Notes: a model not told the origin generated them from the sequence alone. 64,000 nt of DNA from Spiribacter vilamensis (GCF_004217415.1 NZ_SHLI01000001.1:124001-188000); one strand, 5' to 3'. Counted from the stretch's first letter, positions 10,212 through 22,360 are shown. Translations and numbers: made by a program.

Positions 10212-11384
10212 ATGTTTGAATTAATGGATAGCTACAATCAAAACGCGGTGATCAAGGTCATCGGCGTCGGTGGAGGCGGCGGTAATGCCGTGCAGCATAT
10301 GGTCTCCGCCGACGTCGAGGGCGTGGATTTCATCTGTGCCAACACCGATGCCCAGGCGCTGCGCAACAGCTCGGCGCGCACGACGCTGCAGCTCGGTCAG
10401 GGCATTACCAAGGGGCTGGGTGCCGGCGCTCACCCGCAGGTCGGACGTGAGGCGGCGGATAACGATCGCGAGCGTATTGCCGAGGTGCTCGAGGGGGCCG
10501 ACATGGTGTTTATCACCGCCGGTATGGGCGGTGGTACGGGCACTGGCGCCGCGCCGGTCGTCGCACAGATCGCCCGCGAGATGGGTGTGCTTACCGTGGC
10601 CGTCGTAACCAAGCCGTTTCCGTTCGAGGGCAAGAAACGGATGACCGTTGCCGATGAGGGGATCCGCGAGCTCGAGCGCGAGGTGGATTCACTGATCACC
10701 ATCCCCAACGAAAAGCTGCTCTCGGTGCTGGGCCAGGACCTGACGCTGCTCAATGCCTTCAAGTCGGCCAACGACGTATTGCTGGGCGCGGTGAAGGGCA
10801 TCGCCGAGCTGATCACCCGACCCGGCCTGATCAACGTCGACTTTGCCGACGTGCGTACCGTGATGTCGGAGATGGGCATGGCGGTAATGGGATCCGGCGA
10901 ATCGAGCGGTGAGGGGCGTGCCCGCGAGGCGGCCGAACGGGCCATCGCCTGCCCGCTGCTCGAGGATGCCAACATCGCTGGCGCCAACGGGGTGCTCGTT
11001 AATGTGACCGCAGGCCTGGATCTGTCCATCGGCGAGTTCGACGAGGTGGGCAGTGCGATCAAGGAGTTTGCCTCGGATGAGGCAACGGTGGTGGTCGGAA
11101 CGGTAATCGACCCCGAACTCGAGGGGGAGATTCGGGTGACGGTGGTTGCCACCGGCCTGGCACCTGCACGACCGGCGGATGAGCCGGTAGCGGCACCAGC
11201 GGCGCGGTTGGTGCCCCGCAAGGCGGCGAGTGGTGATCCCGCCAGCGAGACGCCGGAGCGCCCCGCCGCCCGTCAGCGGACTGGCACGACCGGCAGCGGG
11301 GCAGCGGCCGGTAGCGGGGCAGCAGCCGGCAGCGACATGGAGTATCTCGATATTCCGGCATTCCTGAGGCGGCAGGCAGACTGA
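10212..11384 (+). CDS. ftsZ: Cell division protein FtsZ
   Basis: This tubulin homologue polymerises into the Z ring. The 390-residue protein has [10 protein letters not shown] near residue 18, the tubulin signature [11 protein letters not shown] near 106-116, the synergy-loop region [11 protein letters not shown], and the C-terminal partner-binding peptide [16 protein letters not shown] 10212 is chosen because GAGGGTGAAGGG lies just upstream; a start at 10197 would precede that site. The linker before the C-terminal peptide is Ala/Pro/Gly-rich and contains a short in-frame tandem repeat (see the repeat entry). The gene ends the dcw run; lpxC follows after 78 nt. Confidence 0.98.
   Translation: MFELMDSYNQNAVIKVIGVGGGGGNAVQHMVSADVEGVDFICANTDAQALRNSSARTTLQLGQGITKGLGAGAHPQVGREAADNDRERIAEVLEGADMVFITAGMGGGTGTGAAPVVAQIAREMGVLTVAVVTKPFPFEGKKRMTVADEGIRELEREVDSLITIPNEKLLSVLGQDLTLLNAFKSANDVLLGAVKGIAELITRPGLINVDFADVRTVMSEMGMAVMGSGESSGEGRAREAAERAIACPLLEDANIAGANGVLVNVTAGLDLSIGEFDEVGSAIKEFASDEATVVVGTVIDPELEGEIRVTVVATGLAPARPADEPVAAPAARLVPRKAASGDPASETPERPAARQRTGTTGSGAAAGSGAAAGSDMEYLDIPAFLRRQAD
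11292..11333 (+). repeat. In-frame 18-nt tandem repeat in the ftsZ linker
   Basis: Two near-identical 18-nt units (11292-11309 and 11310-11327) followed by a partial third encode [14 protein letters not shown] in the disordered linker of FtsZ. The linker is known to be variable in length and sequence across bacteria, so this looks like recent in-frame duplication in a tolerant region. Confidence 0.85.
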
Positions 11385-11462
11385 TGTCTTCCGCGCCCGG
11401 AGAGCCCCGGTTTCTGCTACCCTACGTGGCTTAATAGCGCACATAAGCTCTGGATACGGCAA

Positions 11463-12377
11463 ATGATTCGACAACGCACCCTTAAAAACAGCATCCGGGC
11501 AACCGGCGTCGGACTGCACACGGGCGAGAAGGTTTATCTCACGCTGCGGCCGGCGCCGGTGAACAGCGGCATTCGGTTCTGTCGGGTCGATCTTGATCCG
11601 GTTGTCGAGATCGCCGCGGATCCGGAGAACGTGGTCGATACGGTTCTGTCGACCTGTCTCGGCCGCGATGGTGTGCGTGTTGCCACGGTGGAGCACCTTC
11701 TCTCGGCGATGGCCGGGCTCGGCATCGATAATGCCTACATCGACCTGTCCGCGCCCGAGGTGCCCATCATGGACGGGAGTGCCGGGCCTTTCGTGTTCCT
11801 CATTCGCTCGGCCGGCACGCTGGAACAGGCGGCGCCGAAGCGATTCATCCGTATCACCCGGCCGCTGAGTATCGAGGACGCGGACGGCAAACGGGTGAGC
11901 TTTACGCCGTATAACGGTTTCAAGGTCAGCTATACCCTCGAGTTCGATCATCCGGTCTTCAAGTCCGGTGAGCGTACGGCGGAGGTGGATTTCTCCTCGA
12001 CGTCTTTCGTCAAGGAGGTCAGTCGGGCACGCACGTTTGGTTTCATGCGCGATATCGAGTACCTACGGCAGAATAACCTCGCCCTCGGCGGGAGTCTCGA
12101 CAATGCCATCGTGGTCGACGATTACCGGGTGTTGAACGAGGATGGGCTCCGTTATCAGAACGAGTTCGCCAAACACAAAATCCTTGATGCGATTGGCGAT
12201 CTCTACCAGCTCAACCGCAGCGTGATCGGTGCGTTCCACGGGTACAAGTCCGGTCACGAACTCAACAACCGCCTGTTGCGCAAGCTGCTCGTCGAGCGCG
12301 ATGCCTGGGAAGAGGTGACTTTCGAGGGCGAGGAAGTGGCGCCCATCACCTATGACCAGCCGCTACCCGTGGCCTGA
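11463..12377 (+). CDS. lpxC: UDP-3-O-acyl-N-acetylglucosamine deacetylase LpxC
   Basis: LpxC is the zinc deacetylase that commits UDP-acyl-GlcNAc to lipid A synthesis. The 304-residue protein matches the family length. It shows the zinc ligand in [15 protein letters not shown] near residue 79, the [11 protein letters not shown] motif with the second histidine and the aspartate ligand near 238-242, and the catalytic [14 protein letters not shown] segment near 260. It stands alone 78 nt after ftsZ, as in other gammaproteobacteria. Its last 15 nt overlap the 3' end of dciA on the other strand. No LpxC C-terminal degradation tag was evaluated. Confidence 0.98.
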   Translation: MIRQRTLKNSIRATGVGLHTGEKVYLTLRPAPVNSGIRFCRVDLDPVVEIAADPENVVDTVLSTCLGRDGVRVATVEHLLSAMAGLGIDNAYIDLSAPEVPIMDGSAGPFVFLIRSAGTLEQAAPKRFIRITRPLSIEDADGKRVSFTPYNGFKVSYTLEFDHPVFKSGERTAEVDFSSTSFVKEVSRARTFGFMRDIEYLRQNNLALGGSLDNAIVVDDYRVLNEDGLRYQNEFAKHKILDAIGDLYQLNRSVIGAFHGYKSGHELNNRLLRKLLVERDAWEEVTFEGEEVAPITYDQPLPVA

Positions 12378-12830
12378 CGAGCGTTCGTGGCGGCGTGAGG
12401 CCAGTCGCCGAAGAGAGGTCGCGAGGCGGGCATCATCCATCCCCCGTGCGGCCGATTCCAGGTGTTCGGCCGCTTCGGCGCTGAGGACGACGCTGTCTCT
12501 GGGGGGTTTGGCCGGCGGCGGTGCCGCCAGCCGGATCTGAACCCTGGCAGGCTGGACGGCAATCAGCCGCGCGGCCGCTTCGAGCAGCGTTGACTGATTG
12601 GCCCGCAAGGGGGTTGCCCACACCGAACTCTCGGCGGTGATAACCAGCGCCTCCGCAGACAGCGACGCAACCTGCCAGTGGCCGTGCAGACGCGGCGGCA
12701 GGGATTCGTTGAGTGTGCGCGTTGCCTTTTCGAGCAATGCCGTCTGTCGCCGTATCGCGGCGATATCATTGGTGGACCGGCGCAGGATGCCCTGTAGACG
12801 ACCGGGTCCGCCCCCCTTGCGTTCGCTCAT
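12363..12830 (-). CDS. dciA: DciA/DUF721 family helicase-operator protein
   Basis: A 155-residue protein in the conserved DUF721 position between lpxC and secA. The N-terminal half ([25 protein letters not shown], then [33 protein letters not shown]) matches the KH-like DciA domain pattern. The C-terminal part is basic and likely flexible. DciA is known to help load the replicative helicase DnaB in bacteria without DnaC, so its presence suggests, without proof, that this organism uses DciA. It is transcribed divergently from secA and convergently onto lpxC with a 15-nt overlap. Confidence 0.82.
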   Translation of the reverse strand: MSERKGGGPGRLQGILRRSTNDIAAIRRQTALLEKATRTLNESLPPRLHGHWQVASLSAEALVITAESSVWATPLRANQSTLLEAAARLIAVQPARVQIRLAAPPPAKPPRDSVVLSAEAAEHLESAARGMDDARLATSLRRLASRRHERSSGHG

Positions 12831-12901
12831 CGGCGACTCCTGATTTTCCCTCGTTTGATGCGCTATAGTGATGCATTCATTGTAAAGCGCATTGGATTGG
12901 C

Positions 12902-15640
<2,739 letters not shown>

Positions 15641-15655
15641 CCGGGGGTATGGGTA

Positions 15656-16867
15656 ATGGCCGTATCCGAGTCGCCCCTGCCGGTTCTGCACCCCGTGCCC
15701 GGTGTTCGCATCGGGGTGGTGGAGGCCGCGGTCCGCAAGGCCGGTAGTAATGATCTGGTGGTGATGGCCCTCGACGAGGGGAGCCAGGTCGCCGGCGTGT
15801 TCACCCGCAATCTGTTTCGCGCCGCGCCGGTGCGCTTCGCCGAGTCGCATCTGCGCGATGACGATCCCCGCTACCTGCTGATCAATACCGGCAATGCCAA
15901 TGCCGGCACCGGTCAGGCCGGTGATCGGGCCGTGCAGCAGAATTGTGCCGCGCTCGCTGACCAGACGGGCTGTCGGTCAACCCAGGTCATCCCCTATTCC
16001 ACCGGTGTAATCGGCGAACCCCTGCCGGCGGATCGTATCGATGCGGCATTGCCCGCGGCCATCGACGGACTACAGGCCGATCACTGGGCCGAGGCGGCGG
16101 ATGCCATCCGCACCACGGACACACGCCCCAAGGGCAGAAGCCTGCGGCTCGAGCTCTCCGGAGGCACGATCACCCTGACAGGCATCGCCAAGGGCTCGGG
16201 TATGATTCGCCCGGATATGGCTACCATGCTTGCCTACATCGCGACCGATGCCGTCATTGATGCGGCAAGCCTGCGGCGTATGCTGCGCGATGCCGTCGCG
16301 GTCAGCTTTAACCGTATTACCGTGGATGGCGATACCTCCACGAACGATGCCTGCACGCTCATCGCTACCTCGGCGAGCGGCGTGACGCTGGCGGATGCAT
16401 CCGATCGCGAGCGTTTTCTGGACGCACTCACCACGATGTGCACGGCGCTGGCGCGGGAAATCGTTGCCGATGGCGAGGGTGCAACCCGTGACCTTGCGAT
16501 TCGCGTTACCGGTGCGCGGACCACCGCCGAGGCCGAGCAAGTGGCCTTTACCGTGGCCGAGTCGCCGCTGGTCAAGACGGCCCTGTTCGCCGCCGATCCC
16601 AACTGGGGCCGCATTCTGGCCGCGGTTGGGCGCGCCGGGATACGCGATCTCGACGTCGACCGCGTGCGCATCGGCATTGGTGACTGCCGGATTGTCGAAG
16701 GCGGCGGGCTGAGCCCGCACTACGATGAGTCGGCGGCGGCGGCGTGTATGGCCGCCGATCACGTGAGCATGACCATCGATCTCGACCGCGGTGGCGAGAC
16801 GGCGACGGTCTGGACCTGTGATTTCTCCTACGACTACGTGCGCATCAATGCCGAGTACCGAAGCTGA
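15656..16867 (+). CDS. argJ: Bifunctional ornithine acetyltransferase / N-acetylglutamate synthase ArgJ
   Basis: ArgJ recycles the acetyl group between N-acetylornithine and glutamate in arginine synthesis. The 403-residue precursor has the self-cleavage motif KGSGMIRPDMATML; the nucleophile Thr is residue 190, so an alpha and a beta chain are expected. Other motifs are NTGNANAGTG near residue 80 and AADPNWGRILAAVGRAG in the beta chain. The acetyltransferase activity is general for the family; whether it also accepts acetyl-CoA cannot be read from sequence. argF and argD occur at 49769-51886, so three arginine genes lie in the window. Confidence 0.96.
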   Translation: MAVSESPLPVLHPVPGVRIGVVEAAVRKAGSNDLVVMALDEGSQVAGVFTRNLFRAAPVRFAESHLRDDDPRYLLINTGNANAGTGQAGDRAVQQNCAALADQTGCRSTQVIPYSTGVIGEPLPADRIDAALPAAIDGLQADHWAEAADAIRTTDTRPKGRSLRLELSGGTITLTGIAKGSGMIRPDMATMLAYIATDAVIDAASLRRMLRDAVAVSFNRITVDGDTSTNDACTLIATSASGVTLADASDRERFLDALTTMCTALAREIVADGEGATRDLAIRVTGARTTAEAEQVAFTVAESPLVKTALFAADPNWGRILAAVGRAGIRDLDVDRVRIGIGDCRIVEGGGLSPHYDESAAAACMAADHVSMTIDLDRGGETATVWTCDFSYDYVRINAEYRS

Positions 16868-17801
16868 CCCGCACCGGCTGCGGGTAGCGGTCGGCGTTGT
16901 TCGGGATGGACAGGGCCGGGTTCTGACCGCTCGCCGGGCGGCCCACCGTCATCAGGGAAATCGCTGGGAATTCCCCGGCGGCAAGGTCGAGCCCGGTGAG
17001 TCCGTCGAGGCGGCGCTGGCCCGCGAGCTCGCCGAGGAGCTGGGCCTGACGGTCGAGCGCAGCCGCCCTCTGATCGACGTTACCCATGATTACGGCGACC
17101 GTGAGGTCGAGTTGCAGGTCCGCGACGTGACCCACTGGTCGGGACCGCCTGTCGGCCGAGAGGGTCAGCCGCTGCGCTGGGTGTCGCCGGAAGCACTGGA
17201 TCCGGACGAATTCCCGGCCGCCAACCAGCCGATCATCACGGCGACACGCCTGCCGCCGCATTACGTCATCAGTGCCGACTGCGACGAATCGTCGTCGTGG
17301 CTGGACACGCTCGAACGTGTGCTGGCTCGCGGTGAGCGCCTGGTCCAGTTTCGGGTGCAATCGAGAGGAGCGGCGCGGCGCTCGCTGGCGCTTGATGCCC
17401 TGGCGCGTTGCCGTGCGATGGGCGCGTCCCTGCTGATTAATGGAACGCCCGAGGAGGTGCGCGGGATCGGCGCCGACGGCATCCACCTGACGGCGGCGCA
17501 GCTTGCGGAATGCGTGTCCCGGCCGCTGTCATCGGCCTACTGGGTGGCGGCGTCCTGCCACAATGCCGTCGAGCTTGAACGAGCGGTCGCCTGCGGCGTC
17601 GATTTCGTGGTGCTCAGTCCGGTCAAGCCGACCGCCAGTCACCCCGATACCTGTCCCCTGGGGTGGCCGGCGTTCGCCGAGGCAGCGGCAGCGATGACCG
17701 TTCCCGTCTACGCACTCGGCGGAATGCAATCGGGCGATGTTGATGTTGCCCGCGCCAGCGGCGGCCAGGGCATTGCCGGTATTTCGGGGTTGTGGCGCTA
17801 G
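16848..17801 (+). CDS. Nudix hydrolase fused to a thiamine-phosphate-synthase-like domain
   Basis: A 317-residue two-domain protein. The N-terminal MutT-like half carries a full Nudix box, GGKVEPGESVEAALARELAE to EELGL (about residues 44-67), and an FPGGK motif, consistent with removal of 8-oxo-dGTP. The C-terminal half has the TIM-barrel pattern of ThiE (GADGIHLTAAQL, ASCHNAVELERA, VVLSPVKPTASHP, VYALGGM), but the usual LIND substrate motif reads LINGT, so thiamine activity is doubtful. This fusion is a known arrangement downstream of secA/argJ in gammaproteobacteria. The ATG at 16848 lies 20 nt inside argJ; upstream open frame is argJ sequence. The 3' end overlaps yacG by 4 nt. Confidence 0.88.
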   Translation: MPSTEADPHRLRVAVGVVRDGQGRVLTARRAAHRHQGNRWEFPGGKVEPGESVEAALARELAEELGLTVERSRPLIDVTHDYGDREVELQVRDVTHWSGPPVGREGQPLRWVSPEALDPDEFPAANQPIITATRLPPHYVISADCDESSSWLDTLERVLARGERLVQFRVQSRGAARRSLALDALARCRAMGASLLINGTPEEVRGIGADGIHLTAAQLAECVSRPLSSAYWVAASCHNAVELERAVACGVDFVVLSPVKPTASHPDTCPLGWPAFAEAAAAMTVPVYALGGMQSGDVDVARASGGQGIAGISGLWR

Positions 17802-18004
17802 TCGTCCTCTTCCGGCGAGGCCGGGTCACCGGGGATCTGGTGGCGTTCATCCAGCCAGTCGCCGAGATCGATCATTCGGCAGCGCCGCGAACAGAACGGA
17901 CGGTAGGGTGAATCCGTCGTCCACGGGACTCGCTCGCCGCATTGCGGACAGGCCACGGTGGGGGGCGTGTCAGATGACACAGCGCTCAAGGATGAATGCA
18001 ACAT
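17798..18004 (-). CDS. yacG: DNA gyrase inhibitor YacG
   Basis: A 68-residue zinc protein with the treble-clef pattern CPQCGERVPW and FCSRRCRMIDLGDW, giving four cysteines. E. coli YacG binds GyrB and inhibits DNA binding by gyrase. The C-terminal tail is acidic (PASPEEDD). Its first 35 nt overlap the 3' end of zapD, the classic zapD-yacG pairing, so the two are probably cotranscribed with coaE, pilC and pilB. Confidence 0.92.
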   Translation of the reverse strand: MLHSSLSAVSSDTPPTVACPQCGERVPWTTDSPYRPFCSRRCRMIDLGDWLDERHQIPGDPASPEEDD

Positions 18005-18758
18005 CGTCGTCCGCCTGGTTGGGGCGTTCCCCCTGTGTGGGCTGCTGGAGGAAACGGATATTACAGAAATGCCGGCTGCCGCTCACCTCGGGATAGCAAT
18101 GCATTGAGCGCGGGATTTTCACGCGCAGCATCTGGTAGGGCGTAGCGCGATCGAGGGTGGCCTGGAAGCTGCCGCCACTGGCTACCTCGTTAACCGGGTC
18201 GGCACTATCGCGCAGCAGTCTGATCACCAGTGCGGTGCCCTGGTCCATCAGCCGAAAGGCACCATGCCATTGCTCGAGCAGGGCACGTCGTTGTGAGACC
18301 TCGCTCTCCAGCCACAGATGATAGCCGGGCAGGTCGAAGGCGCAGGTGCCACCGGGTACGCCGGCGCGCTGCTCGATGGTGGTCAGGAATTCATTGTTGC
18401 GGACAACGGAAGGAATGCCGGTGGGAGCCTCGCGGAGTTGCCGGGCGATGTCGCGGCACTCTGCGAGGACCGGCTCCAGGCGCCGCTCATCGACCTCGGG
18501 CCGGGCCTGCAGTTTCTCGAGGCTCGCCAGAATGCGCTCCAGCTCTTTTTGCAGTTCCGAGCGCACATCGCTGCGGCTGAGCAGCGCGGTAATGTCGAGC
18601 AGCGCATCCACGGCCATGCGGGTATGCCATTTCGAATCGCCCTCGATTCCGAAGCGAAGGTTGTTGAACAGGAATTCCAGTCGCAGAAATGTGCGCATCC
18701 GCTCATTGAGCGGATACTCGTATATCATCTCGTCGGTTCCGGGAATGGTTGTGTCCAC
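17970..18758 (-). CDS. zapD: Cell division protein ZapD
   Basis: ZapD (YacF) cross-links FtsZ filaments at the division site. The 262-residue product matches the family: YEYPLNERMRTFLRLEFLF at the start, a helical middle with an RNNEFLTTIEQRAGVPGG motif, and a beta-rich C-terminal domain. A GTG start at 18758 is supported by a GAGGGG ribosome-binding sequence 5 nt upstream; an ATG at 18728 would shorten the protein by ten residues. It sits between coaE and yacG, the normal order. Confidence 0.92.
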   Translation of the reverse strand: MDTTIPGTDEMIYEYPLNERMRTFLRLEFLFNNLRFGIEGDSKWHTRMAVDALLDITALLSRSDVRSELQKELERILASLEKLQARPEVDERRLEPVLAECRDIARQLREAPTGIPSVVRNNEFLTTIEQRAGVPGGTCAFDLPGYHLWLESEVSQRRALLEQWHGAFRLMDQGTALVIRLLRDSADPVNEVASGGSFQATLDRATPYQMLRVKIPRSMHCYPEVSGSRHFCNIRFLQQPTQGERPNQADDDVAFILERCVI

Positions 18759-18827
18759 GCTGGCCCCTCGTTGCCTTGCGGAGATTGTCGCTCAGAGATC
18801 ATCGACTCGCCAAATCGGGGTGTGGAA

Positions 18828-19463
18828 TCAGTGGCCGGTAGCGGTCCGGAGATATCGATCGTGCAGGTCGGCCACCTGGCCGTCGAGCGCCCCGCTCTCA
18901 CCATCGTTGGTGATGACGTCATCCGCGATTGCCAGCCGGGCCTGGCGATCCGCCTGACTGGAAAGTATCCGATCGGCCTCGCCCGGATCCGTGCCGTCTC
19001 GCTGCATGAGCCGCTCGCGTTGTCGATCCGGTGGCGCGTCGACCACCAGTACTCGATCCATCAGCTCGATCCAGCCCGCCTCGAGTAGAAGGGGAACCAC
19101 GATCAGGGCATAGGGCTCGCGGACCTTGGCCAGTGTCTCGGCCACCGCGGTGCGAATACGCGGGTGCGTGATCGCCTCGAGATCGCGCCGGGCGAAGGGG
19201 TCGGCAAAAATCCGCTGTCGCAACGCCGGGCGATCGAGATGACCATTAGTGCCGATAACATCGGTGCCGAAGCGCTCACGAATGGCGTCGAGGCCGGCGG
19301 TGCCGGGTGCGACCACGGCCCGGGCCAGCCTGTCGGTATCGATGACCGCTGCCCCCAGCGCCTCGAATCGTCGACTGACCGCGGTCTTGCCGCTCGCGAT
19401 ACCGCCGGTCAGGCCAACGACCAGCCCGGGGCGACGTCGACTGTCGGATCCTCCACTGTCCAT
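18828..19463 (-). CDS. coaE: Dephospho-CoA kinase CoaE
   Basis: CoaE phosphorylates the ribose 3'-hydroxyl of dephospho-CoA, the last step of coenzyme A synthesis. The 211-residue protein has the P-loop GLTGGIASGKT at residues 17-27, the VIDTDRLAR motif, the HPRIR segment, and VVPLLLEAGW in the lid region. It lies 39 nt downstream of pilC. In many relatives a prepilin peptidase gene (pilD) sits between pilC and coaE; here it is absent. Confidence 0.96.
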   Translation of the reverse strand: MDSGGSDSRRRPGLVVGLTGGIASGKTAVSRRFEALGAAVIDTDRLARAVVAPGTAGLDAIRERFGTDVIGTNGHLDRPALRQRIFADPFARRDLEAITHPRIRTAVAETLAKVREPYALIVVPLLLEAGWIELMDRVLVVDAPPDRQRERLMQRDGTDPGEADRILSSQADRQARLAIADDVITNDGESGALDGQVADLHDRYLRTATGH

Positions 19464-19502
19464 CCCGGCAGTCTAATCGAAGTGGCCAGCTGGTGTGTGA
19501 GT

Positions 19503-20720
19503 TCATATCACCGAGCCGAGCTGGAAGACCGGCAGATACATGGCGAGGACAAGGCCGCCAATCAACAAACCGAGGATGCTCATGATGAGCGGCTCGATCG
19601 CGGTACCGAGCGTCTCGATTCCCTGGCTCAACTCCGCTTCCTGACGATCCGCAATCCGCTCTAGCACGCCTGGTAGCCGGCCGGCCGCTTCTCCGGTAGC
19701 GATCATTCTTGCCGTGCTTGCCTCGAAACGCTGCGTGCGCTCGACCGCGAAGGCAAGTGACCGACCGTCCCGCAGGTCATCCGTAATCCGCATCACCGCC
19801 CGTTGATAGGGCAGCGTACCGAGTGTACCGGCAACGGTGGGGAGGGCCTCGGCAAGGGGAGCACCGGCCTGCATGAGGATCGCCAGCGTGCGGGCGAAGC
19901 GCGCGGTTTCGGCACGCTCGACCAGGCCGCCGGTGATCGGAATCCGGAGTACGATCCGGTGACGGATCTGTCTGAGTGGCGTGTAGTGCCGGGTGAGGAC
20001 AAGCCATGCAGCGGTCCCGCCCACAGCGCCGATCAGACCCAGCCAGCCATCACTGCGAAGCCACGTGGACAGTCCGATGACATGACGGGTGAAGGTCGGC
20101 AGCTCGGCACCGAAGCCATGGAAAAGCGCCTCGAACCGGGGCACTACAAACATTAAAAGCGCCGTGCTGACGACAAGAGCCACGCCGAGCACGATCAGCG
20201 GGTAGAGCATTGCCCGGCGCAGGCGATGCCGTATCGCCGCAGTGCACTCGCGGTCATTCGCGATTCGCTCGAGCAGCGTATCCAGTTCGCCGGACTGCTC
20301 CCCGGCCCGGATCAGGCCGCAGACCAACGGATCGAAATGCGCGGGTTGGGTAGCAAAAGCAACAGAGAGTGGTGTACCGGTGGCGATTTCGTCTCTGAGC
20401 TCGCTGGCAAGGCGTCGCAGACCGGGCTGTCTGTCCTCGCGGGCGACCATCGCCATGGCGTCGATCAATGGCACGCCAGCGCTGCTCAACGTTGCGAGTT
20501 GGCGAAGGAGCGCGTTGATGTGCCGCGACCGAAGCCTCGGATTCGAGGGCGTCAACACACGCTCCAGCCAACCCGGCATCCGGATCGAGTACTCGACGGC
20601 AATGCCGTGGCCGCCCAGTTGACGACGGAGGTGACCCGGATCGGTCGCCGGCGTCAGGCCGTGCCGATGGCGGCCATCCAGGTCGCTGCCGCACCAGCCG
20701 TAGGTCGCCATGCCCGTCAC
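19503..20720 (-). CDS. pilC: Type IV pilus inner-membrane platform protein PilC
   Basis: PilC (GspF family) is the cytoplasmic-membrane platform on which PilB acts during pilus assembly. The protein has 405 residues with two GspF-type repeats: LRQLATLSSAGVPLIDAM (about 72-89) and FARTLAILMQAGAPLAEAL, each followed by hydrophobic segments, and a final membrane helix near the C terminus. The GTG at 20720 overlaps the pilB stop (GTGA); an ATG at 20711 is an alternative. The first 60 or so residues are more divergent than the core. A secretion-system GspF is possible, but prepilin-like genes elsewhere in the window favour type IV pili. Confidence 0.9.
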   Translation of the reverse strand: MTGMATYGWCGSDLDGRHRHGLTPATDPGHLRRQLGGHGIAVEYSIRMPGWLERVLTPSNPRLRSRHINALLRQLATLSSAGVPLIDAMAMVAREDRQPGLRRLASELRDEIATGTPLSVAFATQPAHFDPLVCGLIRAGEQSGELDTLLERIANDRECTAAIRHRLRRAMLYPLIVLGVALVVSTALLMFVVPRFEALFHGFGAELPTFTRHVIGLSTWLRSDGWLGLIGAVGGTAAWLVLTRHYTPLRQIRHRIVLRIPITGGLVERAETARFARTLAILMQAGAPLAEALPTVAGTLGTLPYQRAVMRITDDLRDGRSLAFAVERTQRFEASTARMIATGEAAGRLPGVLERIADRQEAELSQGIETLGTAIEPLIMSILGLLIGGLVLAMYLPVFQLGSVI

Positions 20721-22360
20721 GACCGGGTCACCCGGTCTATCTCGCTCCGGCTGGTCAGTCCCCGGGCGGCCTTGGCCATGCCCGTATCGCGGAGCGTTCG
20801 CAGTCCCGAGAAAGCCGTTTCGGTCGCAATGGCGGCGTCATCGTCGGCACGGAGGATTCGCCGGCCGAGGCTGTCGGTCATTGGCAAGACCTCGTGGATG
20901 CCCACACGGCCGCGATAGCCGTGGTGGCAGCGCTGACAGCCATCGGCCTCGAACCAACCGCCCTCGTCCGACGCCGATCCGGCCGGCCGGCGGCAATGAG
21001 GGCACAACCGCCGGATCAGCCGCTGCGCACTGATCAAGATCACCGACGCAGCGATGCTCCAGCGCGGGATGCCCATGTTGATCAGCCGCGTGATCGCTCC
21101 CGCAGCGGTGTTGGTGTGCAGGGTCGAGAGGACGAGGTGACCGGTCTGAGCGGCCTTGATAGCGATCTCGGCGGTTTCCCGATCGCGGATTTCGCCGACC
21201 ATCATTACGTCCGGATCCTGGCGCAGGAACGCTCGCAGGAGGCTGGGAAAATCCAGGCCGATGCGGTGATTGACGGCGATCTGATTGATGCCGGGGAGCT
21301 TGATCTCGACAGGATCTTCGACGGTGAGGATGTTGCGGCTGCTCTGGTTGAGCTGTTGCAGGGCGCTGTAGAGCGTGACGGTCTTCCCGGAACCGGTGGG
21401 GCCGGTCACCAGAATCATGCCGTGGGGCCGTTCGATGGCGGCCCGGTAGGCGGCAAGCTGATCGGCTTCCATCCCCAGGCTATCCAGATCCAGCGTGGTG
21501 GCAGCGGGATCGAGCAGACGCAACACCAGCTTCTCGCCGAATAACGTGGGCAGGCTGCTTACGCGGAAATCGACGCCGTCGCCCGCTCCGCTGCCGAGTC
21601 GCAGCCGGCCATCCTGCGGCAGTCGGCGCTCGGCGATATCCATGCGCGCCATGATTTTGAGACGTGCGGCGAGCCGGTCGGCCATGTCCCGGGGCGGCCG
21701 GGCCGCCTCGTGCAGGATGCCGTCGTGGCGGAATCTCACCCGGCAGTGGGTCTCGAAGGGCTCGAGGTGGATGTCGGACACCTCTTCGCGAATGGCCCGT
21801 CGGAGAAGCTCGTTGATGTAGCGGATGACGGGCGTGTCGTCGGGTGGATCGGCCGATGAGGTATCCCGCACTTCCTCGGCGCGTGACGCCGATGCCAGCT
21901 CGTCGGCAGCGGCACCAACACCCCCTTCCGTCAGTACTGCGATACGGGCGTGCAGATCGGCCTCGTCGGCGATGACCGGTACGACCGGCAGACCGGTATG
22001 GAAACGCAACTCGTCCAGTGCGGTGGTATTGGCGGGATCGGAAACGGCGATGCGCAGGAGGCCCTCGCTTATCCGTAATGGCAGTGCATTGAGGCGCAGT
22101 ATCAGATCGGTGTCGATCTGCTCCATAACCTCTGGATCGGGGTCGAGTGACGCGGCCGCAGCGCGCTCGATACCGAACACGCTGGATGCCGTATCGGCGA
22201 TGACGGCCGACGGCAGAGCGCCACTGTCGAGTAGCTGCCTGACCAGCGTACAGCCGGAACGCCGCGCCTCGGCGACGATGGCGTCGACGGTTGTCGCGTC
22301 AACCGCCTGCTGCTGAATCAGCCGTTTCGCCAGGGCCGGGCGAACGTCCACCGTGTTCAT
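20717..22360 (-). CDS. pilB: Type IV pilus assembly ATPase PilB
   Basis: PilB is the hexameric ATPase that powers pilus extension. From ATG 22360 the protein has 547 residues: an N-terminal MshEN-like domain, the central GspE domain with Walker A GPTGSGKT (about 320-327), an Asp box region (VEDPVEI), Walker B VMMVGEIRDRETAE, a HTNTA histidine box, and a C-terminal tetracysteine zinc module (CPHC and CQRC). The start is chosen because GGAGGA lies at the right distance; a GTG at 22375 would overlap that site. It is the first gene of the minus-strand pilB-pilC-coaE-zapD-yacG run. Confidence 0.93.
   Translation of the reverse strand: MNTVDVRPALAKRLIQQQAVDATTVDAIVAEARRSGCTLVRQLLDSGALPSAVIADTASSVFGIERAAAASLDPDPEVMEQIDTDLILRLNALPLRISEGLLRIAVSDPANTTALDELRFHTGLPVVPVIADEADLHARIAVLTEGGVGAAADELASASRAEEVRDTSSADPPDDTPVIRYINELLRRAIREEVSDIHLEPFETHCRVRFRHDGILHEAARPPRDMADRLAARLKIMARMDIAERRLPQDGRLRLGSGAGDGVDFRVSSLPTLFGEKLVLRLLDPAATTLDLDSLGMEADQLAAYRAAIERPHGMILVTGPTGSGKTVTLYSALQQLNQSSRNILTVEDPVEIKLPGINQIAVNHRIGLDFPSLLRAFLRQDPDVMMVGEIRDRETAEIAIKAAQTGHLVLSTLHTNTAAGAITRLINMGIPRWSIAASVILISAQRLIRRLCPHCRRPAGSASDEGGWFEADGCQRCHHGYRGRVGIHEVLPMTDSLGRRILRADDDAAIATETAFSGLRTLRDTGMAKAARGLTSRSEIDRVTRS

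Noticed and set aside
12841-12901. Promoter for secA with TATAGT at 12864-12869
   Set aside because: The -35 position has almost no match, and a divergent dciA promoter gave only a 13-nt spacing; too weak to list.
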